A stretch of DNA of 49,983 bases from NCBI GenBank assembly GCA_021808545.1, contig JAKBBM010000009.1, positions 1-49,983 on the forward strand. Direction: 5' to 3'. The notes under the pieces are model-generated. The model was not told where the DNA came from and ran no database searches. It saw only the letters and a program-made list of their open reading frames with translations. Position numbers and translations under genes: made by a program. Below, one piece after another: positions 8,411 to 17,231 of the stretch. The first letter of the stretch is position 1, and each line of letters starts with the position of its first letter. Source of the DNA: Pseudomonadota bacterium (GTDB lineage Bacteria; Pseudomonadota; Alphaproteobacteria; Acetobacterales; Acetobacteraceae).

Positions 8411-9067
8411 TCAGAAATCGAGATCGAGCTCGATGATTTCCTGCGGTTCCTCGCGCGCATCGGCGATCCATTCCTTCATGGGCGACCAGGAGAGGATGGT
8501 CTCGCAATAATCCTGGCAAAGCCCGCCGGGTTTTACGTCATAGCTCAGGAACCGTGTGACAACGGGCGCATACATGGCATCGGCGATGGTGGGTTGATGG
8601 CCAAACAGGAAGGGGCCGTTCCATGTTTCCAGACATTCGCGCCAGATGGTCGTGATACGGTCAATATCGGCCTGGGCGGACGACCAGATCATGAATCCGG
8701 GCTTGCGGAAGCGCAGATTCATCGGCAACGAGGCCCGCAAGGCGGCAAAACCAGAATGCATCTCGCCCGCGATGGAACGGCAGCGCGCCCGCGCGATGTG
8801 ATCCTCGGGCAGCATATGCGCTTCCGGAAAGCGCTCGTTCAGATATTCGGCGATGGCGATTGTGTCCCACACGCTGACATCGCCATGAATGAGACACGGC
8901 ACGAGGATCGAGGCGGTGCGCATCAGCAACTCCTCGCGCGCGCGCGGGTCATCTGGCGAGATGCGTTCTTCCTTGAAGGAAATGCCTGAGAGTTTGGCGA
9001 GCAGAAACCCCCGCAATGACCAAGAGGAATAGTTTTTGCTGCTGATGAGCAGGGTTGCCTCGGTCAT
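8411..9067 (-). CDS. Glutathione S-transferase family protein
   Basis: Soluble 218-residue protein with a thioredoxin-fold N-terminal half (LISSKNYSSWSLRGFLLAK, then ILVPCLIHGDVSVWDTIAIA) and an all-helical C-terminal half, the GST layout. The SSWSLR segment at the first helix is where GSTs carry the residue that activates glutathione, here a Ser rather than a Cys or Tyr. Within the family, roles range from detoxification to redox or isomerase activity, and none can be picked from sequence. GGAAAGAG precedes the ATG. It runs convergently with ftsK and divergently from phaZ. Confidence 0.75.
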   Translation of the reverse strand: MTEATLLISSKNYSSWSLRGFLLAKLSGISFKEERISPDDPRAREELLMRTASILVPCLIHGDVSVWDTIAIAEYLNERFPEAHMLPEDHIARARCRSIAGEMHSGFAALRASLPMNLRFRKPGFMIWSSAQADIDRITTIWRECLETWNGPFLFGHQPTIADAMYAPVVTRFLSYDVKPGGLCQDYCETILSWSPMKEWIADAREEPQEIIELDLDF

Positions 9068-9193
9068 CGCCGCTCTTTCCTTTTTACGAAAAAATACCCA
9101 TGATTAATGGCAGGATAATCGAACTCGACTGGCCCATACAATGGCTGGTTGATTTTAAGAACTAGGATACCCCTTCGGGTTTAGGATTATAAT

Positions 9194-10411
9194 ATGATTT
9201 ACCAACTCTACCAGGCGCAAGCCGATATTGTGGATCCGCTGCGCCGCATGGCGCGCTCCACAAGCGCGCTATTGCGCTCGGTAACACCTTCAGTGCCTTA
9301 TGGGCTGTTGCTGCGGCATGTTACCGCGGCGCTGGAGGTGTTTGGATATGCGGGGACCACGCATAACCATCCCGGCTATGGGATTAAACATATCACGGTG
9401 GATGGCAAGGATGTGGCCGTTACTGAAGAGGTCGCCGCGCACACCCCTTTTGCCAACCTGATTCATTTTAAAAAGCAAATGCCGGGTCCCCAGCCCAAGG
9501 TTCTGGTGGTGGCGCCGCTTTCTGGTCATTTTGCCTCGTTGTTGCGCAATACCGTGCAGACCTTGTTGCATGATCATGATGTTTATATCACCGATTGGCG
9601 GAACGCGCGCGATGTGCCGCTAGCGGCCGGGCGCTTTGGGTTCGATGAATATGTCGAGCATGTGATCGATTTTCTCGATGTATTGGGCCCGCGCGCTCAT
9701 GTGGTGGGGGTATGCCAGCCCACCGTGGCGGTTCTGGCGGCAGTGGCGGTGATGTCCGAGGCGAACCATCCAGCCACCCCGCGCAGTATGACGCTGATGG
9801 CCGGGCCCATCGATACGCGCCGTAATCCCACCCGGGTCAATCTCCTGGCCAAGAGCAAGGATATGAACTGGTTCGAGGAAAAGATGATCGATGTCGTGCC
9901 CTGGCGCTATCCAGGTGCGGGGCGGCGTGTCTATCCCGGTTTTATTCAGCTGAGCGCCTTCGTGTCGATGAATCTGGATAAGCATCTCAATGCCCATATA
10001 CGCCAATTCCGCGCCCTGGCTCATGATGATACCGAGACCACGCAAACCCACCGGGCCTTTTACGACGAATATCTGGCGGTGATGGATCTGACCGCCGAAT
10101 TCTATCTGGAGACGGTGGACCGCATCTTCATGAAGCACGAGCTGGCCACGGGGCAATTGCACTATAAGGGCCAGCGGGTAAAACCCGAAGCCATCCGCAA
10201 GACCTTCCTGTTTACCGTGGAGGGCGAGCGCGACGATATTTGCGGTCTGGGCCAGACAGCGGCGGCGCTGGATTTATGCGCCAATTTGCGCCCGGTGCTC
10301 AAGCGCCATCATGTGCAGACCGGGGTGGGACATTATGGCGTGTTCTCGGGCAAGCGCTGGCAGAACGAGATTTACCCGCTGGTACGCGAGGTCATCCAGT
10401 TCGCCGCCTGA
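9194..10411 (+). CDS. phaZ: Intracellular polyhydroxybutyrate depolymerase
   Basis: Alpha/beta-hydrolase that degrades storage granules of amorphous polyhydroxybutyrate, releasing 3-hydroxybutyrate units. The 405-residue product carries the lipase-box variant GVCQP with Cys174 in place of the usual Ser, the hallmark of the PhaZ1-type intracellular enzymes. Candidate partner residues are the Asp in EGERDDICGLGQ and the His in GVGHYGVFSG near the C-terminus. It begins with the typical MIYQLYQAQADI and has AGGA 7 bases before the ATG. No signal peptide is visible, consistent with cytoplasmic granules. It is transcribed alone and converges on the tad cluster with a 12-base gap. No PHB synthesis genes are in the window. 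Confidence 0.92.
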   Translation: MIYQLYQAQADIVDPLRRMARSTSALLRSVTPSVPYGLLLRHVTAALEVFGYAGTTHNHPGYGIKHITVDGKDVAVTEEVAAHTPFANLIHFKKQMPGPQPKVLVVAPLSGHFASLLRNTVQTLLHDHDVYITDWRNARDVPLAAGRFGFDEYVEHVIDFLDVLGPRAHVVGVCQPTVAVLAAVAVMSEANHPATPRSMTLMAGPIDTRRNPTRVNLLAKSKDMNWFEEKMIDVVPWRYPGAGRRVYPGFIQLSAFVSMNLDKHLNAHIRQFRALAHDDTETTQTHRAFYDEYLAVMDLTAEFYLETVDRIFMKHELATGQLHYKGQRVKPEAIRKTFLFTVEGERDDICGLGQTAAALDLCANLRPVLKRHHVQTGVGHYGVFSGKRWQNEIYPLVREVIQFAA

Positions 10412-10423
10412 GAGGTGCCTGGC

Positions 10424-12910
10424 TTATCCCGACAAGGTTGCCGGCCCGCCCCCCAGCCCGGTTGAATTTGGGACTGAGCAGGTAAAGGCCTCAACCGAGT
10501 TCCAATACCCCAGATCGTCCGACCCGTAAGTGCCAAGATCGTTCCAATACAGCCCGTAAGTTTCCGGCGGGTTGGTGTTGCAATACACAGCGCCAAGCTG
10601 GGGATTGGCCACAGGGTCTATGGCAGTGCCATCGGCATTATAGCCCGTAACGGTAACGCCATTGACCATGTAGCCGTGATCTTGCGTTGCCGCCGAAGGG
10701 TTGTAGCATTGGTGTGAGGTGTCTTGTGGGGGATTGAAATCGTAATGGCTGCTGTGGGCAGGCCGCTCGATGACCACCGTATCGCCCGCCCACTGGCCGC
10801 TGGGCACGGTATATGTGCCGTAATAATTGGGCGTGTAGCCATAGCTGGAAATGGTGCCGCTGGATGAATAGACGGCTGCCGTGTCCGTATCCCTGATCGT
10901 GCCATCGGCATTGATCGTGATATTATTGTCATACCCGCCAAGATTATTGGTGATGACGCCGGGCATCAGATCGGTGAAGCCGCTTTGTCCATCCCATACC
11001 GGGTCCATGCCGACAATATTGCCGAACGCATCCTCCACCAGCAGATAATAATCGGGCAGCAGCGCCTGGTTCTGACTATTGACCGGCACATTGGTGCCCA
11101 GCGGCTGAATCAGCAATGTGCAATTACTATATTGCGCCTGCCCGCTGGCTGTATAGGCGTTCTGGTTTGTGTTCGATTCGCCGCTGCAATTTCCTGAATT
11201 GCTGTTGTTCCAGTTCCACCATGGGTCGGTGGCGGCATAAGTGGCGTTGTTATCCTCGGTACTTAAGGCTGGGGTGCAGCCGGCAATGGCGGGGGGGAAA
11301 ATATCGCTCAAACCGGTGGTCATGGCATTGCCATTCTCATCCGTCGCCGGGGCCAATGTACTGTCGGTATAATTCTGCCCGGGAAAGGCGGTGGAATAGA
11401 TGTTCAGGCCGGTAAAGCCGGTGAGCGCTGCATAGGAGGAGCTGACCGGCGCGCTGATGGCGGTATTAGAGCGGCTATAATTGGGGCAGACAGCCTTGAC
11501 TCTATAGCTATTGCCGTTGGTGTCGTATGTTGGGCCGACAGCCCAGGGTGAGATGAAGGGAATAAGCGCGTGATTCGTCTCGTAAGTGGGCGGCTCGCCC
11601 AGAACTTCATAGGCTGACGAATAGACATTCAAACTGTCAGCGGCGGGGATGCCGTAATTATTGAGGCCCGTGGTTGCATTCACCCCCACCGGGTCGAGCG
11701 AGCCATACAGCGTATGGTTGGGGCATTCACCCGTTAGGGTTGTGTTGTAAGGAGTATTTGAACGGGTTGTGACGGAGGTCTGGTACGTGGTGCAATAGTA
11801 CCATCCTTGGATGCATGTTGTATATGCGCCGGTTTGGCCCGAGCCGGCTGTTGTCGTGGAGGTTGGCGTACCGTTTGTTGGGCATGAGGCATCATAATAG
11901 TCAGAGCCGATCAATTCATCGGGTGAGCATGTATAATTATTGGTCGTATAGGTATGGTTGGATGTCGTGACGGTCAGCCCATTTTCATAATAGACCGGCT
12001 GGTTCGATCCGTTTTCATAGACCTCTAAATTGGTGCTGGTGGTGATGCGCGTGCCGGAATGGTACCCGTTCGCGCCGGTATAATTGGTGAAGGTAAAAGC
12101 AACGGGCTGGTTCTGCTGTAGCGTGATGGAGCCGCCCGCCCCGGCGGTGCCCTGGCTGGTGGAAAGTGCTATGAACAAATAATTGCACACGGCAGCCGGC
12201 ACAGAGCTCAATTTCAGCAATGCCAGCGGACCGGTCGTGGCGTAATTCCCGCAGGCGGAGTTGGGTTGAGGCATCTGGTTATATTCGGGTGTTGCGCTGC
12301 GGCCCGTGCCCGACATGGGCACGGCATAGGCGTAAATACCGCTCACATCGCCCGCCGAACCAAAGCCAGGGCTGGGCGGAATATTCCGGCCGGTAATTGT
12401 CTCGGGCGGAAAATTCGCGGTCGCCATGCTTTTGACCGAGAGAAAGGGGGCAGGGGCCAGCCAGCCGAACAATGTGTTCTTCATCTGCGCCGAGGCCGTG
12501 ATGATCACGCAATATTCAGATGAATTGGGGCAGCCATAAGTCGCGGTTACGCTGACATAGGTGCCGGTGCCGCTATTGGCGCCGCATTGGGTGGTGGTGC
12601 CGGTGCAGGTTAGCTCCACCGCTGGCGCGGCGGTGGAAACAAAGCTGCTCAGCCGTCCGCCGGTGCCATAATAAGCGGCTTCGGCCACGTTATGGGCGTT
12701 GCTGGCCAATTGCGAGGTCTGCCACGCGCCGACACTGGCGATCGCCGCCGCATCGGTGGCTGATTGCAGAAGGGCCCGGGCCGAGGCAAGGCGTGCGGCA
12801 TCCACCGCGACCATGGCGGTCATGGTGAGCGGGATGGTCATGAGCGCCATGGCCACGGCCACGGCAGCGCGGCGGTGGCGGCGGAATTTGGTGATGAAGG
12901 AAGCAAACAT
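10424..12910 (-). CDS. Very large TadG-like surface protein
   Basis: 828 residues. The N-terminus (FRRHRRAAVAVAMALMTIPL, then an Ala-rich ATDAAAIASVGAW) is the TadG signature: a short basic stretch, one membrane helix at about residues 15-38, and a pilin-like amphipathic helix. The remainder is predicted extracytoplasmic and is rich in Asn, Thr, Ser, Tyr, Gly and Pro with many paired Cys, like a secreted or disulphide-bonded passenger. I see no von Willebrand A metal site. A TTG opens the frame at 12925, but AGGAGG lies 6 bases before the ATG at 12910, which I use. It is the last of three leftward genes, and base composition is visibly less GC-rich than in its neighbours. Confidence 0.7.
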   Translation of the reverse strand: MFASFITKFRRHRRAAVAVAMALMTIPLTMTAMVAVDAARLASARALLQSATDAAAIASVGAWQTSQLASNAHNVAEAAYYGTGGRLSSFVSTAAPAVELTCTGTTTQCGANSGTGTYVSVTATYGCPNSSEYCVIITASAQMKNTLFGWLAPAPFLSVKSMATANFPPETITGRNIPPSPGFGSAGDVSGIYAYAVPMSGTGRSATPEYNQMPQPNSACGNYATTGPLALLKLSSVPAAVCNYLFIALSTSQGTAGAGGSITLQQNQPVAFTFTNYTGANGYHSGTRITTSTNLEVYENGSNQPVYYENGLTVTTSNHTYTTNNYTCSPDELIGSDYYDASCPTNGTPTSTTTAGSGQTGAYTTCIQGWYYCTTYQTSVTTRSNTPYNTTLTGECPNHTLYGSLDPVGVNATTGLNNYGIPAADSLNVYSSAYEVLGEPPTYETNHALIPFISPWAVGPTYDTNGNSYRVKAVCPNYSRSNTAISAPVSSSYAALTGFTGLNIYSTAFPGQNYTDSTLAPATDENGNAMTTGLSDIFPPAIAGCTPALSTEDNNATYAATDPWWNWNNSNSGNCSGESNTNQNAYTASGQAQYSNCTLLIQPLGTNVPVNSQNQALLPDYYLLVEDAFGNIVGMDPVWDGQSGFTDLMPGVITNNLGGYDNNITINADGTIRDTDTAAVYSSSGTISSYGYTPNYYGTYTVPSGQWAGDTVVIERPAHSSHYDFNPPQDTSHQCYNPSAATQDHGYMVNGVTVTGYNADGTAIDPVANPQLGAVYCNTNPPETYGLYWNDLGTYGSDDLGYWNSVEAFTCSVPNSTGLGGGPATLSG

Positions 12911-12921
12911 GCCGGCCCTCC

Positions 12922-13683
12922 TCAATTCGTTGCGTTATTGTTGGTGTTGCAGATCTGGCTGGCGGCATTGTTGATGACGGTGCAATTGCCGCATTGCAGT
13001 TCGGTTGTGGTGCTGGCATAGCGCCAGCGCGTGTAAACGGTTTGGCTCAAGAGCGGGCGGTTTTGTAAAATCAGCCCGACAATGCCGGGATAGGCGATCT
13101 GCGCGCGCACGATGATGGCATTGTCGCACGGTACGACGACAAGGCCGGTGGTGCCCGGTGAACGGGCGGGGGGCGTTGTCGCCATGGTTTCAGCCGTGCT
13201 CAGCCCGATCTGTCCGGTTCCCCCGCTTACGGGCGTGCAATGTGTGCCGGAGACGGTAAAATCGCCTTCCCATTCATCGTAGCTGGCGCTGGCCGCATGG
13301 GCGCTGCTGTTCGTTGGTTGCCCGTTGGGCCCGGCCTCCTGGGTAATGCTGGCAATGGCCAGCGTCATGCCGTTGGCGGGAAAAGGGGCCAAGCCCAGCA
13401 CGGCGCCCTGGCAGATATCCTGCAGGCTGTTGCTCCCAGCACCTGAGAGCGCGACGGTGGATACACCGTCATTTCCGCCAGTGCCGGTGGTTGTGGCCTG
13501 GCTTTCAATCGCGGCCATCTGCGCCACGTTAATGGCGAGCATGTTCAGCTTCGCCTCGGCCCGGTAGATGGTGATGATCTCGATCAGCCCTAAAAACAAA
13601 GGGAGCAGGAAAAAGGCGAGGATGATGGCGAATTCCACCGCCGCGACGCCTCGTATATCGCGCCTGAATCGGAAGAATCTCAT
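12922..13683 (-). CDS. TadE-family pilus/secretion-associated protein (second copy)
   Basis: 253 residues with the TadE layout. A basic N-terminus (MRFFRFRRDIRG) is followed by VAAVEFAIILAFFLLPLFLGLIE, containing the conserved Glu typical of type IVb pilin-like hydrophobic domains, then an extracytoplasmic region. TadE and TadF are pseudopilins of the Flp/Tad machinery. The outer part has Cys pairs near the C-terminus (LQCGNCTVIN). Its ATG overlaps the stop codon of the preceding tadE-like gene by four bases, and its own end nearly touches the tadG start, so the three are translationally coupled. Confidence 0.8.
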   Translation of the reverse strand: MRFFRFRRDIRGVAAVEFAIILAFFLLPLFLGLIEIITIYRAEAKLNMLAINVAQMAAIESQATTTGTGGNDGVSTVALSGAGSNSLQDICQGAVLGLAPFPANGMTLAIASITQEAGPNGQPTNSSAHAASASYDEWEGDFTVSGTHCTPVSGGTGQIGLSTAETMATTPPARSPGTTGLVVVPCDNAIIVRAQIAYPGIVGLILQNRPLLSQTVYTRWRYASTTTELQCGNCTVINNAASQICNTNNNATN

Positions 13684-14225
13684 GGCTCCATCACCGTGGT
13701 GACAACCGAATAAAGCGAAGATGTTCCATTTTCAGTGGCCACGCCGTTGGGTACGGCGAAAATCTTGAACGGCAGCGGATAGGCGACCTGCACGAGCAAG
13801 AAAAGCGGGATCGAGGATGAGGAGGATGTCAGGCTGGCGGGCCAAGCGCCATTGTCGCTAAGATTACCTGTGGGCTGCAATTGTCCCATTTGCGCGGCGA
13901 TGCCGCCCGCGCCGGTAAAGGAGGGGGCGGAATAGACCTCATATTGCAGGCTGGTGGTACAGCCGGGGGCGACGGCTGAAAATTCATCGCACACGGCGGT
14001 AACGAATTTTGCCTTGGTGGAGATTTCGCCGATCTGCACCTGCCGGGTGGCGTTGCGTACCGCGTCGTCCAGCGTCAGCTGCCAGAACATGTCGATGGCG
14101 ATAACCACGATCGCGAAAATAATAAGAAAAAAATAAGAACCGATTAAGGCAAACTCCACGGCTGTCGCGGCCCTTACATCCCGCCGCAGCCGCATCGCCC
14201 GCCAAATACGCGTGATCAAATGCAA
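13680..14225 (-). CDS. TadE-family pilus/secretion-associated protein (first copy)
   Basis: About 181 residues, with RAATAVEFALIGSYFFLIIF as the TadE hydrophobic domain including its conserved Glu, followed by a periplasmic or surface-exposed region with a single Cys pair. The start is ambiguous. TTG codons at 14225 and 14219 have AGG 3-9 bases upstream, while an ATG at 14195 lacks a good Shine-Dalgarno but gives a normal TadE N-terminus. It is the first gene of the three-gene tad-like cluster. None of the machine genes (CpaF ATPase, TadB/C, RcpA secretin, prepilin peptidase) are in this window. Confidence 0.75.
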   Translation of the reverse strand: MHLITRIWRAMRLRRDVRAATAVEFALIGSYFFLIIFAIVVIAIDMFWQLTLDDAVRNATRQVQIGEISTKAKFVTAVCDEFSAVAPGCTTSLQYEVYSAPSFTGAGGIAAQMGQLQPTGNLSDNGAWPASLTSSSSSIPLFLLVQVAYPLPFKIFAVPNGVATENGTSSLYSVVTTVMEP

Positions 14226-14250
14226 TGGCCTGTCCCTGTTATTGGTCCGC

Positions 14251-14274
14251 CACCAACGATGTTAACGGTTGGTG
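14251..14274. repeat. Inverted repeat upstream of the tadE-tadE-tadG cluster
   Basis: CACCAAC (14251-14257) and GTTGGTG (14268-14274) form a 7-bp perfect inverted repeat with a 10-base spacer centred on GTTAAC. It lies 26 bases before the longest tadE start and about 70 bases beyond the chrA stop. It could be an operator, a leader hairpin or the remnant of a terminator. No T-run follows it. The rest of 14275-14343 is AT-rich and includes the palindrome CATTCGAATG (14304-14313). Confidence 0.45.
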
Positions 14275-14343
14275 AGGATGCTCAATGACGGATCCGAAAA
14301 ATTCATTCGAATGCAAAATAGACTATAGGTTTTTAATAAAAAA

Positions 14344-15564
14344 TCAAAATATATATGGATACGTAAAGATTAAGCTCCCCGCGGCGGCGCAGAAGACCAC
14401 CACAATCAAAGGACGGGCCCGTCCCACAGTTAGCAGTAGCAGCGCACCCAGCATAATGGGCAGATCCCACAGGCTTTGAACGGTGCTGATTGTGAACAGA
14501 TTGATGAGGGCCGCGCCGAGCAATCCCACCACGGCCGCGTTCACCCCTTTGACCACGGCCGCGATTTGCGGCTTGCGGCGCAAGGCTTGCCAATAGGGCA
14601 GAGTGCCGCCCGCCAGCAGCAGCCCGGGCAAAAACAGGGCGATGATGGCGATGAGCGCCCCCCGCTCGCCGCTGATCGCGGTGCCTAAAAATCCAGCCAC
14701 GGAAAAAAGTGGTCCTGGCATGGCCTGGGCCGCGCCGTATCCAGACAGAAATAATTGTGGCGAGATCCAGCCAGGCGTCACCAGCGAATTGTGTAGAAGG
14801 GGCAGCACCACATGCCCGCCGCCAAATACCAGTGCGCCCGCATGGTAAAAAGCGCCGGCCAAGGCCCAGGGGCCATGTACGGGCAGTGGCAGCAAGGTGG
14901 CCGCCAGCAGCAGGCCAAACAGCGCCAGGCTGAACAAGGCTGGGCCGTGCAGCCTGATCTCACGTTTCGCCTCGGGCCATTCCCGGGCCATACGGCGGCG
15001 CTCGCGGTGCTTTACCAAACTGCTATCGTCCAATGTCGCCCAGCCGGTCAGCGCGCCAATGCCAAGCACCATAAGCTGCCCGCCAGAACCAGGCATCAGC
15101 CCCAGCACTGCCGCCGCCAGCAGGGCCAGGGCGCGGCGTGGCGTATCCGGGCACAGGCTTTGCGCCATCATCCACACGGCCTGCGCCACCACCGCCACGG
15201 CCGCCAGCTGCAACCCGTGCAGCAGGCCGCTAATGGCCGGCTGGTGTTGGAAGACGTGTATATAATGGGCGGCGGCGACCATCACCACGCAAGAGGGCAG
15301 GGTAAAACCGAGCCAAGCGGCCAAGCCCCCCAGCAGGCCGGCACGCTTAAGCCCCAGGCAGAATCCCACCTGGCTGGAGGCGGGGCCGGGCAGAAACTGG
15401 CACAGCGAGACAAGCGCGCCATAATCCTCCGGGCCGAGCCACTGGCGCTTTTCCACGAATTCCCGGCGAAAATAACCAAGATGCGCGATCGGGCCGCCAA
15501 AGGAAGTCAGGCCAAGGGCGAGGAACGCCCTGAGCACTTCCCAGGCTGAGCCTTTCTCACTCAT
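14344..15564 (-). CDS. chrA: Chromate transporter, long-chain (two-domain) ChrA
   Basis: Polytopic inner-membrane protein of the CHR superfamily, 406 residues, with two homologous halves. The first opens with LTSFGGPIAHLGYFRREFVE and FLPGPASSQVGF, the second with YHAGALVFGGGHVVLPLL and AAQAMPGPLFSVAGF. These repeated FGGP/FGGGH and PGP motifs are diagnostic. Known members export chromate or influence sulfate/chromate flux, so resistance is a reasonable inference and not proven. Its ATG overlaps the stop of the HIT gene by four bases, making it the last gene of the histidine operon, an unexpected place for a metal-oxyanion transporter. Confidence 0.9.
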   Translation of the reverse strand: MSEKGSAWEVLRAFLALGLTSFGGPIAHLGYFRREFVEKRQWLGPEDYGALVSLCQFLPGPASSQVGFCLGLKRAGLLGGLAAWLGFTLPSCVVMVAAAHYIHVFQHQPAISGLLHGLQLAAVAVVAQAVWMMAQSLCPDTPRRALALLAAAVLGLMPGSGGQLMVLGIGALTGWATLDDSSLVKHRERRRMAREWPEAKREIRLHGPALFSLALFGLLLAATLLPLPVHGPWALAGAFYHAGALVFGGGHVVLPLLHNSLVTPGWISPQLFLSGYGAAQAMPGPLFSVAGFLGTAISGERGALIAIIALFLPGLLLAGGTLPYWQALRRKPQIAAVVKGVNAAVVGLLGAALINLFTISTVQSLWDLPIMLGALLLLTVGRARPLIVVVFCAAAGSLIFTYPYIF

Positions 15565-15923
15565 ACCGGATCGAGCAGGCGGCCCAGCTTGCGGCCGCCC
15601 AGAATATGCACGTGGAAATGCGGCACCTCCTGGTGGCTATCTGGGCCCACATTGCAAATCAGCCTGTAGCCGCTCGCCTCCACGCCGCACAGGCGCGCCA
15701 CATGGCTTACGGCGCGGTAGAAGCCAGTTATTTCCTCCGGGCTGGCGGTGGCGCCAAAATCGGCGGCCGAGATATAACGACCCTTGGGGATGACCAATAT
15801 ATGGGTGGGGGCTTGCGGACGCAGATCGGGAAAAGCGAGGGCGTAATCATCCTCATATAGTTTGGTGCAGGGGATTTCGCCACGCAGGATCCTGGCGAAG
15901 ACATTATTGTCATCGTAGGTCAT
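15561..15923 (-). CDS. HIT-family nucleotide hydrolase (HinT-like)
   Basis: 120-residue histidine-triad protein with the catalytic motif HFHVHILGG near the C-terminus and the N-terminal segment FARILRGEIPCTKLYEDD. Members of this branch are purine nucleoside phosphoramidases that cleave AMP-lysine or AMP-amine bonds. The Shine-Dalgarno AAGGAG lies 8 bases before the ATG. It follows hisE by 12 bases and overlaps chrA by four. HIT genes are often found next to hisE in alphaproteobacteria, so this position is conserved context and does not show that it acts in histidine synthesis. Confidence 0.92.
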   Translation of the reverse strand: MTYDDNNVFARILRGEIPCTKLYEDDYALAFPDLRPQAPTHILVIPKGRYISAADFGATASPEEITGFYRAVSHVARLCGVEASGYRLICNVGPDSHQEVPHFHVHILGGRKLGRLLDPV

Positions 15924-15935
15924 GCCGTTTCTCCT

Positions 15936-16430
15936 TCAGGGGATCTTCTTGGTGGGAAAGCCGAGATTGAGGGGTTTGCGGGCCGCTTTCTCGGCGATGC
16001 CGCTCATCCCTTCGCGCCGGGTCAATTCGGCCCAGACTTGCTCGGGGCGGATGCCCGCATCCACCCAAAGCACGAGCAGATGATATAGTACATCAGCACT
16101 TTCGCCAATCAAGGCGGTGCTTTTGCCAGCCACCGCCTCGATCACGCATTCCACCGCTTCCTCGCCGAATTTTTGCGCCACCTTCTCCGTGCCACGGGCC
16201 AGCAGCCGGGCGGAGTGGCTCTCATTCGGATTGGCATCCTTGCGCGAGAGCACGGTGGCCCAGAGCCGGTCCAGCACCCGCGCATCCGGCCCATGCACGG
16301 GCGGCGGCACGGCGGCGGCGGAAAGACGCGGGGTGGTTTTGGAAAGCTTGGCCGGTTTTGCCGCTTTGGTCTTGGCGGCGGTCGTCTTCACGGCCACGGG
16401 GGGCGTTTTTTTGTCGGTTTTCTTGGCCAT
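15936..16430 (-). CDS. hisE: Phosphoribosyl-ATP pyrophosphatase with Lys/Ala-rich N-terminal extension
   Basis: Second enzyme of histidine synthesis, hydrolysing PR-ATP to PR-AMP. The HisE domain occupies about residues 50-150 of 164, with the MazG-like metal-binding acidic helices ([20 protein letters not shown], then [13 protein letters not shown]). The first ~47 residues are a Lys/Ala/Thr/Pro-rich tract that ordinary HisE proteins of about 100-110 residues lack. It looks disordered and positively charged, like a nucleic-acid-binding or histone-like tail. AAGGAGGTG lies about 15 bases upstream of the ATG, longer than ideal. hisI, the partner for the next step, is not in the window. Confidence 0.92.
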   Translation of the reverse strand: MAKKTDKKTPPVAVKTTAAKTKAAKPAKLSKTTPRLSAAAVPPPVHGPDARVLDRLWATVLSRKDANPNESHSARLLARGTEKVAQKFGEEAVECVIEAVAGKSTALIGESADVLYHLLVLWVDAGIRPEQVWAELTRREGMSGIAEKAARKPLNLGFPTKKIP

Positions 16431-16457
16431 GGTCAGACCCTACACCTCCTTGAAGAT

Positions 16458-17231
16458 TCAGGCGAGTATCGCGCGCGGCAGTCGTACCGGCAAGCTGGCC
16501 TCGGCCAGGGCCTGCTTAACCTGCCCAACCGTGAATTGGCCAAAATGGAACACGCTGGCGGCGAGCAGCCCGGTGGCGCCAGCCTTGGCGCCTTCAACGA
16601 AATGCGCCAGCTCGCCCACCCCGCCCGAGGCGATGACCGGCAGCCTGACCGCGCCGCAGACCGCGCGCAGCAGCGCCAGATCGAACCCCTTGCCGGTGCC
16701 ATCCCGGTCCATGGAGGTGAGCAGGATCTCCCCCGCTCCCAGGCTTTCCATGCGCCGGGCCCAGTCCAGCACGTCCAGCCCGGTGGCGGTGCGCCCGCCA
16801 TGCGAGAACACCTCCCACTTGCCAGGCGCACTCTGGCGCGCATCGATCGCCACCACCACGCATTGGCTGCCGAATTTCTCCGCCGCCTCGGCCACCAGCT
16901 CCGGGCGGGCGATGGCGGCGGAATTGATCGAGCATTTATCGGCCCCGGCCAGCAGCAGGCGGCGCATATCGGCAACCGAACGTATGCCCCCGCCCACGGT
17001 CAGCGGCAGGAACACATTTTCGGCGGTGCGATGCACAACATCGAGAATGGTATCGCGATTATCGGAACTGGCGGTGATGTCGAGAAAGGTCAGCTCGTCC
17101 GCGCCGGCGGCATCGTAGAGCAGCGCTTGCTCCACCGGGTCGCCCGCATCGCGCAGCGAGACGAAATTCACACCTTTGACAACACGCCCATCCTTCACGT
17201 CCAGGCAGGGGATGACACGTAGTTTCAGCAT
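16458..17231 (-). CDS. hisF: Imidazole glycerol phosphate synthase, cyclase subunit
   Basis: TIM-barrel subunit that uses ammonia from HisH to convert PRFAR into imidazole glycerol phosphate and AICAR. The 257-residue product has the catalytic Asp in [15 protein letters not shown] and a second one in VVAIDARQ. Phosphate-binding loops are VGGGIRSV and [13 protein letters not shown] released here feeds PurH, which is encoded 12 kb away in this window. Its ATG overlaps the 3' end of hisA by seven bases. Confidence 0.97.
   Translation of the reverse strand: MLKLRVIPCLDVKDGRVVKGVNFVSLRDAGDPVEQALLYDAAGADELTFLDITASSDNRDTILDVVHRTAENVFLPLTVGGGIRSVADMRRLLLAGADKCSINSAAIARPELVAEAAEKFGSQCVVVAIDARQSAPGKWEVFSHGGRTATGLDVLDWARRMESLGAGEILLTSMDRDGTGKGFDLALLRAVCGAVRLPVIASGGVGELAHFVEGAKAGATGLLAASVFHFGQFTVGQVKQALAEASLPVRLPRAILA

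Noticed and set aside
9110-9193. A short ACCC/GGGT stem before phaZ considered as a terminator or riboswitch
   Set aside because: The stem is only four to five pairs and no known aptamer pattern is visible. It may be chance.
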